A stretch of DNA of 64,000 nucleotides, from assembly GCA_934098435.1 (NCBI GenBank), contig CAKOOV010000001.1:119899-183898 (forward strand), in the 5' to 3' direction. This document shows, one piece after another, positions 47,821 to 57,098 of the stretch. This DNA comes from an uncultured Bacilli bacterium (lineage in GTDB: Bacteria > Bacillota_I > Bacilli_A > RF39 > UBA660). Within the stretch, counting starts at the first letter, position 1; each line of letters begins with the position of its first letter. Under the pieces are notes generated by a model that was not told where the DNA came from, ran no database searches, and saw only the letters and a list, made by a program, of their open reading frames with translations. The translations under genes were made by a program, and so were the position numbers.

Positions 47821-49608
47821 ATGATGAGGGATAGAAAAGATATTGATAAGAAGTATACATGGGATTTAGATAAAATTTATAGTAGTAGTGATTTATTTGA
47901 TAACGATTATAATAAAGTAAAAGAATTTATTGCAGAACTTTCTTTATATGAAAATAATATGATGGATACTAGTAATAATTTTTATAATACTTTGAAATTA
48001 TCTTTTGATATTGAAAGAATTATTAATAAACTATATGTTTATGCTAGTTTATCTTTTGATTTAGATACTTCTGATAATAAAAAACAGGAAGTATGTGACA
48101 GGGTTAGTAATCTTTTGAATTTATATTCAAAGAGTAGTTATTTTATGATTCCTAGTATTCTTAAATGTGAGTATGATACTATTTTAAAATATTATGAAGA
48201 AGAACCTAAGCTTTATGAATATGACAGTTGTATTAAAGATATATATAGATATAAGGATCATACTCTTTCTGATTTAGAAGAGAAGCTTTTATCTAGTTTT
48301 GGAAAGGCGCTTGGTAATTCTTATGATACTTATGAATTATTTAAAGATTGTGATATGTCATTTGATGATATCTTAGATGAAAATGGAAATGTGGTTTCTC
48401 TTGATAATAGTAGTTATTCTTTGTATATAGAGAGTCGTGATAGGAATGTTAGAGAGAGAACTTTTAAGAGTTTGTATCGTGAATATAAGAAGTATTCTAA
48501 TACTTTTGCTTCACTTATTTCTAGCAATATGAAAGAATTATCTACTATTGCTAGTGTTAAGAAATATGACAGTGCTCTTTGTATGAGTTTATTTGCAGAT
48601 GATGTTGATGTTAAGGTTTATAATAATTTGATAGATAGTGTTCATAAGAATATTGAATATTTATATGATTATTATGCACTTAAGAAGAGTATACTTGGAT
48701 ATGATGATCTTCATTTATATGATGTTTATACTCCTATTACTTCTAATTATGATAGGAAATTTGATTATGAAGAGGCTAAAAGTATTATTCTTAGAGTTCT
48801 TGAGGTGTTTGGCGAAGAATATGTAAATAAGGTAAGAGAATATTTAGATGATAGAATAATTGATGTTTATCCTACTAAAAATAAGAGAACTGGTGGTTAT
48901 TCTGGTGGTAGCTATGATACTGATCCTTATATACTTCTTAATTATCAGAATAAGTATAATGATATGTCTACTTTGATTCATGAAATGGGACATTCTATGC
49001 ATAGTTATTATTCTAGAAGTTATAATGAGTTTCAAAATAGTGAGTATCGTATTTTTGTAGCTGAAGTTGCTTCAACGGTTAATGAATTATTGCTTAGTCA
49101 TTATATGCTTGAAAATAGTGATAGTAAAGAAGAAAAATTATTTATTTTGAATAACTTAATGGAATTATATAAAGCTACTATATATAGACAAACTATGTTT
49201 GCGGAATTTGAAAGGGATATATCTAAAATTATAGATAGTGATGGTGCTTTGACTAGTGAGAAATTATCTAATATGTATTACGATCTTAATAAATTTTATT
49301 TTGGTGATAATGTTTATGTTGATGATGAGATTAGGTATGAATGGGAAAGAATACCACATTTCTACTATGATTTTTATGTATATAAATATGCTACAGGGCT
49401 TAGTGCTGCTACTAAAATTGTAGACAATATTCTTAATAAAAAAGAAAATGCTGTAAGTAATTATATTGAGTTTTTAAAATGTGGTTCTAAATTATCTCCT
49501 TTAGAATCGCTTAAAGTTGCTGGTGTCAATCTTACTGATGATGAAGTTGTTACTTTGGCTCTTAAGACATTTGGTAATTATGTTGATATGTATAAGAAAG
49601 AGATGTAA
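47821..49608 (+). CDS. pepF: Oligoendopeptidase F (M3 family)
   Basis: 595 aa zinc metallopeptidase. The active site HEMGHSMHS (HExxH) is near residue 385, with the downstream Glu in FVAEVASTVNE. It degrades oligopeptides in the cytoplasm. AGGAGG at 47814-47819 precedes two ATGs (47821, 47824); the second is better spaced. It ends at a bidirectional terminator. Confidence 0.95.
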   Translation: MMRDRKDIDKKYTWDLDKIYSSSDLFDNDYNKVKEFIAELSLYENNMMDTSNNFYNTLKLSFDIERIINKLYVYASLSFDLDTSDNKKQEVCDRVSNLLNLYSKSSYFMIPSILKCEYDTILKYYEEEPKLYEYDSCIKDIYRYKDHTLSDLEEKLLSSFGKALGNSYDTYELFKDCDMSFDDILDENGNVVSLDNSSYSLYIESRDRNVRERTFKSLYREYKKYSNTFASLISSNMKELSTIASVKKYDSALCMSLFADDVDVKVYNNLIDSVHKNIEYLYDYYALKKSILGYDDLHLYDVYTPITSNYDRKFDYEEAKSIILRVLEVFGEEYVNKVREYLDDRIIDVYPTKNKRTGGYSGGSYDTDPYILLNYQNKYNDMSTLIHEMGHSMHSYYSRSYNEFQNSEYRIFVAEVASTVNELLLSHYMLENSDSKEEKLFILNNLMELYKATIYRQTMFAEFERDISKIIDSDGALTSEKLSNMYYDLNKFYFGDNVYVDDEIRYEWERIPHFYYDFYVYKYATGLSAATKIVDNILNKKENAVSNYIEFLKCGSKLSPLESLKVAGVNLTDDEVVTLALKTFGNYVDMYKKEM

Positions 49609-49637
49609 AAAAATATAACCAATGGTTATATTTTTTT
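49607..49637. terminator. Bidirectional terminator between pepF and the 141-aa gene
   Basis: AAATATAACC / GGTTATATTT stem flanked by A and T runs on either side. Confidence 0.85.
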
Positions 49638-50061
49638 AATAAGTATTTATTAATTTGTTTATATAGGAATTTAATTCCTTTGAGTTTGTATAGTATTGTT
49701 CGCTTGTATTTGTAGATAATACGAAAGAATTTTCATCAATTAGTTTTATTGTTATATATTGTATTTGATTTTCTTTGGAATATGATATTGATAAATTATT
49801 ATAGCATTTATCATTATCTCCGGTCCATGGCCCATTATCTGAAATATTATTTAGTTTGTTTGCTATTTCTTTTAATACTTCATTTGGGACTATTACTTCT
49901 TTTTCATTACAATTATTAATGGTTATTTGATAATTGTTTGATTTTTCTACTTCTTTTATCCAATTTATTTTACCTTTGCTATTTACTGTTATTATTATTA
50001 TTATTGTTATTATAAATATTGATAGTGTTGATAATATTATTATGTATTTTTTTTTATTCAT
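49636..50061 (-). CDS. Membrane-anchored or exported protein, unrecognised
   Basis: 141 aa. A short basic N-terminus (MNKKKY) precedes one hydrophobic helix (about 6-27), then an Asn/Ser/Ile-rich extracellular domain with two cysteines (NNCNEKE, DKCYNN) that might pair. No family recognised. Head-on to replication, alone between pepF and prfB. Confidence 0.6.
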   Translation of the reverse strand: MNKKKYIIILSTLSIFIITIIIIITVNSKGKINWIKEVEKSNNYQITINNCNEKEVIVPNEVLKEIANKLNNISDNGPWTGDNDKCYNNLSISYSKENQIQYITIKLIDENSFVLSTNTSEQYYTNSKELNSYINKLINTY

Positions 50062-50179
50062 TTTTACTCTCCTTATATTTTATAATTTTATATTAACATT
50101 TAGTTTTGTTTATGTCAATATTTTGAGTTTAATCTTTATTTTTTTTGTTATTTCATGTATACTTATAGTAGGTGATTTT

Positions 50180-51275
50180 ATGGAAATATTTGAATTAAAG
50201 AAGGAATACAAAAATCTTTATGATAGACTATTAAATATCAGGAGGTCTCTTTGACTTAGATAGTAAAATTAATAGAAAAAAAGAAATAGAAGGGTTAATG
50301 CTTGATAGTTCTTTTTGGGATGATTCTGATAGAGCTAATGAGCTTACTTCGGAACTTAAAGGAATTAAGTTTGTTATTCAAAGTATTAATAACTTAGATA
50401 ATCATATTTCTAGTAATATTGATTTATTGAATGAGGTGGCAGATAATGAAGATGAATTATATGGACTTATTTTTGATGAATATATTGAACTTAAAAATGA
50501 TGTTGATAAGCTTGAAATCCAAACTTATTTAAATGGTGAATATGATAATCTTAATGCTATTATTGAAATTCATGCTGGGGCAGGAGGTACTGAATCTTGT
50601 GATTGGGCTAATATGCTTTTTAGAATGTATTCTAGGTATGCTGATAAAAAAAATTATGGTTTTGTTTTACTTGATAAACAGGAAGGCGATGAGGCTGGTA
50701 TTAAGTCTGTTATGTTTCAAATTAATGGTTTTAATGTATATGGGCGTTTAAAACATGAAAATGGTGTGCATAGACTTGTCAGAATTAGTCCGTTTGATTC
50801 TAATAAGAGAAGGCATACTTCTTTTGCTTCAGTGCTTGTTATGCCTGAAATTAATAAAAATATTGATGTTAAAATAGATGATAAAGATCTTAGAATAGAC
50901 ATTTATAGAAGTAGTGGACCTGGGGGTCAAGGGGTTAATACTACTGATAGTGCTGTTAGAATTACACATATTCCTACGGGAATTGTAGTTACTTGTCAAA
51001 ATGAAAGAAGTCAAATTAGGAATAAAGAAAAAGCTTTGGAAATTCTTAAAAATAAGCTTTATCTTGTTTTGCTTGATAAACAGAGTGATGATCTTAATGC
51101 TATTCGTGGCGAACAACTTACTAATGGTTGGGGAAGTGCTAAGCGCAGTTATGTAATGTGTCCATATACTTTGGTTAAGGATAATGATTCTGGTTATGAA
51201 AATAGTAATGTTAATGATATACTTGATGGAAATATTGATGATATGATCCAGTATAATATTAAATTTAGCAAATAA
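50180..51275 (+). CDS. prfB: Peptide chain release factor 2 with programmed +1 frameshift
   Basis: 364 aa after frameshifting. Frame 1 runs from ATG 50180 (after GGTGAT) through 24 codons to an in-frame TGA at 50252-50254; AGGAGG (50240-50245), then CTT TGA C, is the classical RF2 shift site. The ribosome slips +1 on CTT and continues from GAC at 50253 to 51275. The stop-recognition SPF motif (VRISPFDS) and GPGGQGVN are present. RF2 reads TGA and TAA, so the host uses TGA as stop. Low RF2 raises frameshifting: autoregulation. Confidence 0.96.
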
Positions 51276-51290
51276 AAAGGTGGTGTTAGT

Positions 51291-52196
51291 GTGAAAATAT
51301 TTGAATACTTTAGGAGAAAAAAAGTTGATAGTATTTTAGAAAGGGTTAATGCTAAAAATATTGGTAAGAGATATTTAATGCTTATTTCTGGTTGTTTGAT
51401 TGTTGCATTTGCTTTTAATTTATTCTTTCTTAAATATGATATTGTTTGCTTTGGTGTTAGTGGTATTTCTATTGTTTTAAATGAATTTGGTGTTAATCCT
51501 TCTATTTTTATTTTATTAGCAAATATATTTTTGATGATATTGGCTTATTTTGTACTTGGATTTGATAATATGAAAAATCAATTAGTTGGAGCTTTATCTT
51601 ATCCTATATTTGTAGAAATTACTAGTTTTGTTACTAATAAAGTTGATTTAGGAAATACTGAACTTGTTGTTATTGCTATAATGGGTGGTGTATTTGCTGG
51701 TATTGGATATGGTCTTATATATAAAAGTGATTTTTCTACTGGGGGGACTGATGTTATTATAGAAATTATATCCAAATATGGTAAGATATCTATGGGAAAT
51801 GCTGGACTCATTGTTAATGGTATTATTGTTATTATTGGTAAAATAGTTTTTTCTTGGGATATTGTATTGTATGCTATACTTGTATCTTATTTAATATCTA
51901 TATTTACTGATAAGGTTTTACTAGGAATTTCTAAAAGTAAAGTATTTTATATTGTTACTAATAAGAAAAATGATGATATAATTAAAGATTTTTTAATTTC
52001 TCTTCCTAATGTAGGGGCCACTGTAATTGATGCCGAGGGTGGTTATTCTAGTGATGATCAAACACTTTTACTAGCTGTTGTTCCTACAAGAGAATATTTT
52101 ATTGTTAAAGAGGGATTAAAGGAAATTGATAAGGATCTTTTCTTCTTAGTGTGTGATTCTTATGAAGTTAGTAATAATGGTGATTTATATGAGTAA
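51291..52196 (+). CDS. YitT-family membrane protein (DUF161 + DUF2179), copy 1
   Basis: 301 aa with about five helices, then a cytoplasmic ferredoxin-like DUF2179 domain (KVFYIVTNKK, TVIDAEGGYSSDDQTLLLAVV). The loop GLIYKSDFSTGGTDVI is family-typical. Function unknown. Such a gene follows prfB in Bacillus as well (yvjA). GTG start after GGTGGT. It overlaps copy 2 by 8 nt. Confidence 0.88.
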   Translation: MKIFEYFRRKKVDSILERVNAKNIGKRYLMLISGCLIVAFAFNLFFLKYDIVCFGVSGISIVLNEFGVNPSIFILLANIFLMILAYFVLGFDNMKNQLVGALSYPIFVEITSFVTNKVDLGNTELVVIAIMGGVFAGIGYGLIYKSDFSTGGTDVIIEIISKYGKISMGNAGLIVNGIIVIIGKIVFSWDIVLYAILVSYLISIFTDKVLLGISKSKVFYIVTNKKNDDIIKDFLISLPNVGATVIDAEGGYSSDDQTLLLAVVPTREYFIVKEGLKEIDKDLFFLVCDSYEVSNNGDLYE

Positions 52197-53052
52197 TTTT
52201 AATGAATATATTTTAAATAATATTAAAAATAAGAATTTTTATAAGAATTTTTGCTTTTTTATGATTGGACTTTTTATTAATACTTTATCTATTAATTTAT
52301 TTTATATTCCTAACGATGTTGTTTCTACTGGTAGTACTGGGCTAGCTATTTTAGTTAATAATTTTATTAATATTCCTATCCCTTTAATTGTATTTGTTAT
52401 TTCATCAATTCTTTTGTTAATTGGTTTTATGGTTTTTGGGATGGAGTATGGTGCTAAAACAATATTAGGTACAATATTATTTCCTTTGTTTTTAGAAGGA
52501 ACAAGTGTTATTAATAATTTTATTTCTTTTGATAATACTTCTTTGTTTCTTTTAATACTTATTGGTTCTGTTATTAATGGTGTTGGATTTGGTTTGGTTA
52601 AAAGATCTGGGTATAGTATGGGGGGATTCTTTGTTTTATATGATCTTATGAGACGTAATTTTAAAATATCTGTTGGTAAATCTAGTTTGATATGTAATAG
52701 TCTTATTATTATATTTAGTGTCTTTATTTTTGGAATTGATAAATGTATTTATGCTCTTATTGCTATATATATTTCTACTTATGTTGGGGATAGAATTATG
52801 CTTGGTATATCTAGAAATAAAGCTTTTTATATTATTACTAATAAATCTAATCTTATTAAGGATTATATTATTAATAATCTTAATCATACTGTTACTGTTG
52901 TTAATGCTAATGGTGGTTATACCGATAAGAAGAAAAAAATGCTTTTATGTGTTATCCCTACTACTGAATATACTAGACTTAAGGAAATTATAAAGGAACT
53001 TGATAAGAATGCTTTCTTTTTAATTACTGATAGTTATTCAGTGTCTAAGTAA
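52189..53052 (+). CDS. YitT-family membrane protein (DUF161 + DUF2179), copy 2
   Basis: About 287 aa, a diverged paralogue of the preceding gene with the same order: GVGFGLVKRSGYSMGGFFVL loop, then RNKAFYIITNK and TVVNANGGYTDKKKKMLLCVI. ATG 52189 follows GGTGAT and overlaps the previous stop. A tandem duplication that has diverged substantially. Confidence 0.88.
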   Translation: MSNFNEYILNNIKNKNFYKNFCFFMIGLFINTLSINLFYIPNDVVSTGSTGLAILVNNFINIPIPLIVFVISSILLLIGFMVFGMEYGAKTILGTILFPLFLEGTSVINNFISFDNTSLFLLILIGSVINGVGFGLVKRSGYSMGGFFVLYDLMRRNFKISVGKSSLICNSLIIIFSVFIFGIDKCIYALIAIYISTYVGDRIMLGISRNKAFYIITNKSNLIKDYIINNLNHTVTVVNANGGYTDKKKKMLLCVIPTTEYTRLKEIIKELDKNAFFLITDSYSVSK

Positions 53053-53103
53053 TAGGAAAATTATGTAAAATTATGTGTAGGTATTTAAAAATAATATGAA
53101 TAA

Positions 53104-53112
53104 TGTTATAAT
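53104..53112 (+). promoter_or_regulatory. Extended -10 promoter of ftsEX
   Basis: TGTTATAAT; no clear -35. Confidence 0.5.
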
Positions 53113-53139
53113 ATTATTTGCAGATATGGAGGAGTAGTT

Positions 53140-53835
53140 GTGGAATTAATTAGAGTTAATAATGTACAAAAAACTTATAAAACTGGTACTGTTGCTTTAT
53201 ATGATTTTAATCTTAGTATTAAAAAAGGTGAGTTTGTTTTTGTTATTGGTGCTAGTGGTAGTGGTAAGTCTACACTTATTAAGATGTTATATAGAGAAGA
53301 AAAACCTGATAAGGGTTCTATTATAATAGGTGGTATTGATGTTGCAAAACTTAAGAATAGAAAGGTATATGTATTAAGAAGAAAGCTTGGCGTTGTTTTT
53401 CAAGATTTTAAATTATTACCTAAACTTACTGTTTATGAAAATGTTGCATTTGCTATGGAAGTACTTGGATATGATAAAAAAGAAATTCATAAGAGAGTAA
53501 TGGAAGTTCTTAATTTAGTAGGACTTAAAAATAAAGTTAGACAATTTCCTGATCAGTTATCTGGCGGAGAGCAACAAAGGGTGGTTATTGCTAGAGCTAT
53601 AGTTAATAAGCCTAAACTTCTTATATGTGACGAGCCTACTGGTAATTTGGATCCTGATACTTCAATGGAAATTATGAAAGTACTTGATAATATTAATGCA
53701 TTGGGAACCACTATTATAATGGCTACTCATGATAGAGATATTGTTGATAGAATGAAAAAAAGAGTTATTGTATTAGATCATGGTAAACTTGTTCGTGATA
53801 TAGAGAAGGGAAGTTATAATAATGAAAGGGTTTAG
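53140..53835 (+). CDS. ftsE: Cell-division ABC transporter ATPase FtsE
   Basis: 231 aa ABC ATPase with Walker A GASGSGKST, signature LSGGEQQR and Walker B LLICDEPTGNLD. With FtsX it activates peptidoglycan hydrolases outside the membrane; in Bacillus FtsEX also affects entry into sporulation. GTG start after GGAGGAG. Overlaps ftsX by 14 nt. Confidence 0.95.
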   Translation: MELIRVNNVQKTYKTGTVALYDFNLSIKKGEFVFVIGASGSGKSTLIKMLYREEKPDKGSIIIGGIDVAKLKNRKVYVLRRKLGVVFQDFKLLPKLTVYENVAFAMEVLGYDKKEIHKRVMEVLNLVGLKNKVRQFPDQLSGGEQQRVVIARAIVNKPKLLICDEPTGNLDPDTSMEIMKVLDNINALGTTIIMATHDRDIVDRMKKRVIVLDHGKLVRDIEKGSYNNERV

Positions 53836-54742
53836 AACTATTAATAGATATTTTAGGGATGCTTTTCATGGCGTTTTTAGAAATTTTTCATTGTCACTTG
53901 CTTCGATATCTTGTATAACTATAACATTAATAGTGGTTGCATTTAGTTTATTATTATCTATGAATGTCGAAAATTTTTCAGAATCTATTAGAAAAGATGT
54001 TACTGTAGTAATGTTTCTTAAGAGTGATACTACTGCTGAAGATGTTAGTAAAATAAAGAAAGAATTAGAAAGCGTTTCAAATATTGAAAAGAGTACTATA
54101 GAATTTAAATCTAAAACTGATAGTGCACTTGAACTTAAAAAGGATAATGATATATTTGCTACTACAGTTGATAAATGGACAGAAGAAACAAACCCATTAC
54201 TTGATAGTTATATGTTTAAGGTAAAGAATATTGAAGAAATAGATAACACTGTTAAAGAAGTTAATAATTTATCTTTTACTAAAGATAAAATTAATAATAT
54301 TAATTATGGTGAAGATATTGTTCATCAAATGATTGTTGTGTTTAATGTTGTTAAAAAAGTCTGCATTGTAGCGGTTGCTGCATTAGTGCTTGTAACGGCT
54401 TTCTTAATTGCTAATACTATTAAGCTTGCTATTTATTCTAGAAGAAGAGAAATAGAAATTATGAGACTTGTAGGAGCTTCTAATACTTCTATTAAGGTAC
54501 CATTTATTTTAGAGGGATTATTTATTGGTATTATTGGTTCTATTATACCTATAGTTATTACTATATTTGGATATTCTACTTTATATGATTTCTTTGGTGG
54601 TAAGCTATTTGGTTCTGCTTTAGCGGCACTTATTGCTCCTATGCCATTTGTATATAATATTTCTGGTATACTTGTTTTAATTGGTATATTAGTTGGTATG
54701 ATAGGTAGTTATCAGGCTGTAAGGAAATACTTAAAAATATAG
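53822..54742 (+). CDS. ftsX: Cell-division protein FtsX
   Basis: 306 aa. One N-terminal helix, an extracellular domain with KDVTVVMFLKSDTTAED, then three helices holding RRREIEIMRLVGASN. It is the membrane partner of FtsE. GAAGGG just before the ATG lies inside ftsE, so the pair is coupled. Ends at a terminator whose sequence recurs at 55665. Confidence 0.94.
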   Translation: MKGFRTINRYFRDAFHGVFRNFSLSLASISCITITLIVVAFSLLLSMNVENFSESIRKDVTVVMFLKSDTTAEDVSKIKKELESVSNIEKSTIEFKSKTDSALELKKDNDIFATTVDKWTEETNPLLDSYMFKVKNIEEIDNTVKEVNNLSFTKDKINNINYGEDIVHQMIVVFNVVKKVCIVAVAALVLVTAFLIANTIKLAIYSRRREIEIMRLVGASNTSIKVPFILEGLFIGIIGSIIPIVITIFGYSTLYDFFGGKLFGSALAALIAPMPFVYNISGILVLIGILVGMIGSYQAVRKYLKI

Positions 54743-54754
54743 TATTTCTTTTTT
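54724..54754 (+). terminator. Terminator after ftsX (copy 1 of a duplicated terminator)
   Basis: GAAATACT / AGTATTTC stem, T run. The 31-nt sequence occurs again unchanged at 55665-55695. Confidence 0.85.
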
Positions 54755-54839
54755 GTTGTGCTAGTTATTTTTTATGTCGATTTGACAGATTAATAAAAGT
54801 ATGATATAGTAATGGCAATTTTCTGAAGGGGGAAATATT

Positions 54840-55634
54840 ATGGAAAAAGAAAAAAATATATTTTATAATTTGATTAGGAAAGAAGTTATAAAAAAAATTA
54901 CATGTGGTTTAGGTGAAGTATCTGAGACTGATGATGCTATTGTCTGCTATGTGGATAAGAGTAAAATAGCTAAGGAAAAGGATGAATATGTTATTGATTG
55001 TTATGGTTATAATGGAACTAATCTTGATTTAGCTAAAAAGTATAATATTAGTAAACCTATTTTTTATATTATTGATGATATTGATTTTAGTGATAGATTA
55101 TGCACAGGTATATATGGATATAATGGTGTTACTATTGTTATTACTAATTGTAATTTTGGTGAATTAACTAATATTAGAAATGATGGTGCATGTAGATTAT
55201 ATTATTCTAAATTAAATAATTTGAATCTTTATACAGAAGATTTGGCTACTAATAGGGCTGATATTAGTGCATCAAAGCAAGTTGTTTTGTTTGCTAAGAA
55301 AATGAAATTGTTTAAAACAGGCATAACAAGTTCTAATGTAACAAAACTTTATGGTGATTTGACTTTATATTATACACATATTAATAGTAAAAATTGTAAA
55401 TTTAGTTCAATTGGTACTATTAATGGTAATTCTAGTAGTGTTGAGGCTGAAGAAGTTTTTGATATTAAATGTAAAAATTTTGAAAGTGATCCTGAGCGTT
55501 ATTTAGAGGTTACATCTTCTCGTATTATTTATAATAATTGTGAAGTTGGTAGCGGAAAAATGAGACTTACTAAAGATAAACAATTTTCTAATCCTGTTTT
55601 TGAAGTAATTAAAGATAATAAAAAAATAAGATAG
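54840..55634 (+). CDS. Unrecognised protein, possibly beta-helical
   Basis: 264 aa with no signal peptide or membrane helix. From about residue 75 it is made of short strand-turn units rich in Asn, Ile, Val and Cys (for example VTIVITNCNFGELTN, KLYGDLTLYYTH, FSSIGTINGNSSSVEAEEVF), which suggests a right-handed beta-helix or similar solenoid (inference). GGGGGAAAT precedes the ATG. It is a single unit between two copies of the same terminator. No function assigned. Confidence 0.6.
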   Translation: MEKEKNIFYNLIRKEVIKKITCGLGEVSETDDAIVCYVDKSKIAKEKDEYVIDCYGYNGTNLDLAKKYNISKPIFYIIDDIDFSDRLCTGIYGYNGVTIVITNCNFGELTNIRNDGACRLYYSKLNNLNLYTEDLATNRADISASKQVVLFAKKMKLFKTGITSSNVTKLYGDLTLYYTHINSKNCKFSSIGTINGNSSSVEAEEVFDIKCKNFESDPERYLEVTSSRIIYNNCEVGSGKMRLTKDKQFSNPVFEVIKDNKKIR

Positions 55635-55664
55635 ATAATGGTTATTAATTTATATAAATAAAAC

Positions 55665-55696
55665 GAAATACTTAAAAATATAGTATTTCTTTTTTT
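55665..55696 (+). terminator. Terminator after the 264-aa gene (copy 2)
   Basis: Same 31-nt sequence as at 54724-54754 with one extra T in the run. Confidence 0.85.
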
Positions 55697-55700
55697 GTTA

Positions 55701-55709
55701 TGTTATAAT
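55701..55709 (+). promoter_or_regulatory. Extended -10 promoter of the histidine phosphatase gene
   Basis: TGTTATAAT directly after the preceding terminator's T run. Confidence 0.5.
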
Positions 55710-55738
55710 ATATATGGATTAGAATGGGTGGTAAATTT

Positions 55739-56383
55739 ATGACGGAAGTATATTTAATTAGACATTCTGAAAAATATAGAAATTTTAACAATATTATAAA
55801 CGATGATAGTTTTCAATTGTTTAATGAGAAAATAATTTTATCTATTAATGGAGAAATGTTGGCTAATAAACTTGCTAATATGGAAGAAATGAGTAATATA
55901 GATGTTGTGTTTGCTAGTAATTATGTTAGAAGTATTGGTACTGCTAAATATATTGCTTATAGAAATAAAATTGATGTTAATATTGATAAAAATTTTGGTG
56001 AAAGAATATATGGTATTAATTCTATTGATGAAATTATGGATGATTTTAACGTTAAACAATGGAATGATATCGATTATAAGCTTCCTAATGGTGAGTCTAG
56101 AAGGGATGTTACTAATAGAATGTATAATGCACTTATTAGGGTTATTAGTGATTATAGGAATAAGAGAATTGCTATTGTTTCACATGGTACTGCTATTAGT
56201 TTTTTGCTTGATAAGTGGTGCGATGTATTTGTTAATTATAATAAGGATAATAAGATGAATACAAAAATTGTATTTAAAAATAGAATTGTTTTTGATAATA
56301 ATATTAGTGCTCCTTGTGTATTTAAAATTGTTTTTGATGATAATAATAATATTATAAGTATTAAAAATATAAATATCCACTAA
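55739..56383 (+). CDS. Histidine phosphatase (phosphoglycerate-mutase-like) family protein
   Basis: About 214 aa. The catalytic RHS motif is in VYLIRHSEKYR, the second His in IAIVSHGTAIS, and the family Arg in ASNYVRSIGTA. The substrate is unknown; metabolite or nucleotide phosphatases are common in the family. The GGGTGGT ribosome site supports ATG 55739. It ends at a two-way hairpin facing the next gene. Confidence 0.88.
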   Translation: MTEVYLIRHSEKYRNFNNIINDDSFQLFNEKIILSINGEMLANKLANMEEMSNIDVVFASNYVRSIGTAKYIAYRNKIDVNIDKNFGERIYGINSIDEIMDDFNVKQWNDIDYKLPNGESRRDVTNRMYNALIRVISDYRNKRIAIVSHGTAISFLLDKWCDVFVNYNKDNKMNTKIVFKNRIVFDNNISAPCVFKIVFDDNNNIISIKNINIH

Positions 56384-56396
56384 GATGTGGATATTT
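56371..56396. terminator. Bidirectional terminator between the phosphatase and DUF6512-like genes
   Basis: AAATATCCAC / TGTGGATATTT stem, 5-nt loop; overlaps the last codons of both converging genes. Confidence 0.75.
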
Positions 56397-56931
56397 TATG
56401 TATATAGTCATTTATACTATATTTATTTTCTATTGTATCATAGAATATATAATTATGTGGTGGATTATATGTTAAATAAATAAAGAATATATAAATTGAG
56501 AATATTATTGGTACTGCTAATAAGTTTAGTACTTTTAATTTTTTTTCTTTTAGAAGGTTATAACTTATATATGCTTCTATTATATATACTATTAGTAATA
56601 ATAGTAATGATATTATTAGTTTTTCTCCTAATAATTTATATATTGGTATATATATTACTAGATATAGTGGTATGGAACTTATAGCGGTGAAATATAGTTG
56701 AAATGGAAAATTATTGTATTTAATATTATATTTATTTAATAAATATTTATCTATAAATCCATATATTAATGTTGATGTATATAGTATTTTCATATGCTCC
56801 CATATGCTTTCATTTACCGGAAAGATGAATGAAAATATAATATTAGGAAATAAATCATACATAAAATGACTAATAAAAGATAATATAAATATACCTAAAA
56901 TAGAAATTGTTTTTATTTTTTTTAAGTTCAT
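56380..56931 (-). CDS. DUF6512-like membrane protein
   Basis: 183 aa, about five helices. The conserved-looking block FSFIFPVNESIWEHMKILY resembles DUF6512 (VNESVWEHLK). Function unknown. I start at 56931 (MNLKKIKTIS), because GGAGG lies just upstream on the minus strand; an earlier in-frame ATG at 57069 would add an unlikely non-homologous leader. Confidence 0.7.
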   Translation of the reverse strand: MNLKKIKTISILGIFILSFISHFMYDLFPNIIFSFIFPVNESIWEHMKILYTSTLIYGFIDKYLLNKYNIKYNNFPFQLYFTAISSIPLYLVIYIPIYKLLGEKLIISLLLLLIVYIIEAYISYNLLKEKKLKVLNLLAVPIIFSIYIFFIYLTYNPPHNYIFYDTIENKYSINDYIHKISTS

Positions 56932-57098
56932 GATGCCTCCTATTAATATTATATTATTAGTATTGGTAATTATTTTGAAAATATATACTTTAATTTTGAG
57001 ATTATAAGCAATGTGACTGTGATGGGGGAGTGGGAAGAAATAAATAAAAAAGCCTTTATTTTTATGCACTTTTTTGGTAAAATAATATATGTGATGGT

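Noticed and set aside
56932..57069. N-terminal extension of the DUF6512-like protein to 57069
   Set aside because: The extension has no ribosome site, whereas GGAGG directly precedes the ATG at 56931 and the protein then starts as a normal membrane helix.
56999..57098. A 26-codon frame ahead of the ASST-like gene
   Set aside because: No ribosome site and no recognisable sequence; the frame is probably chance.
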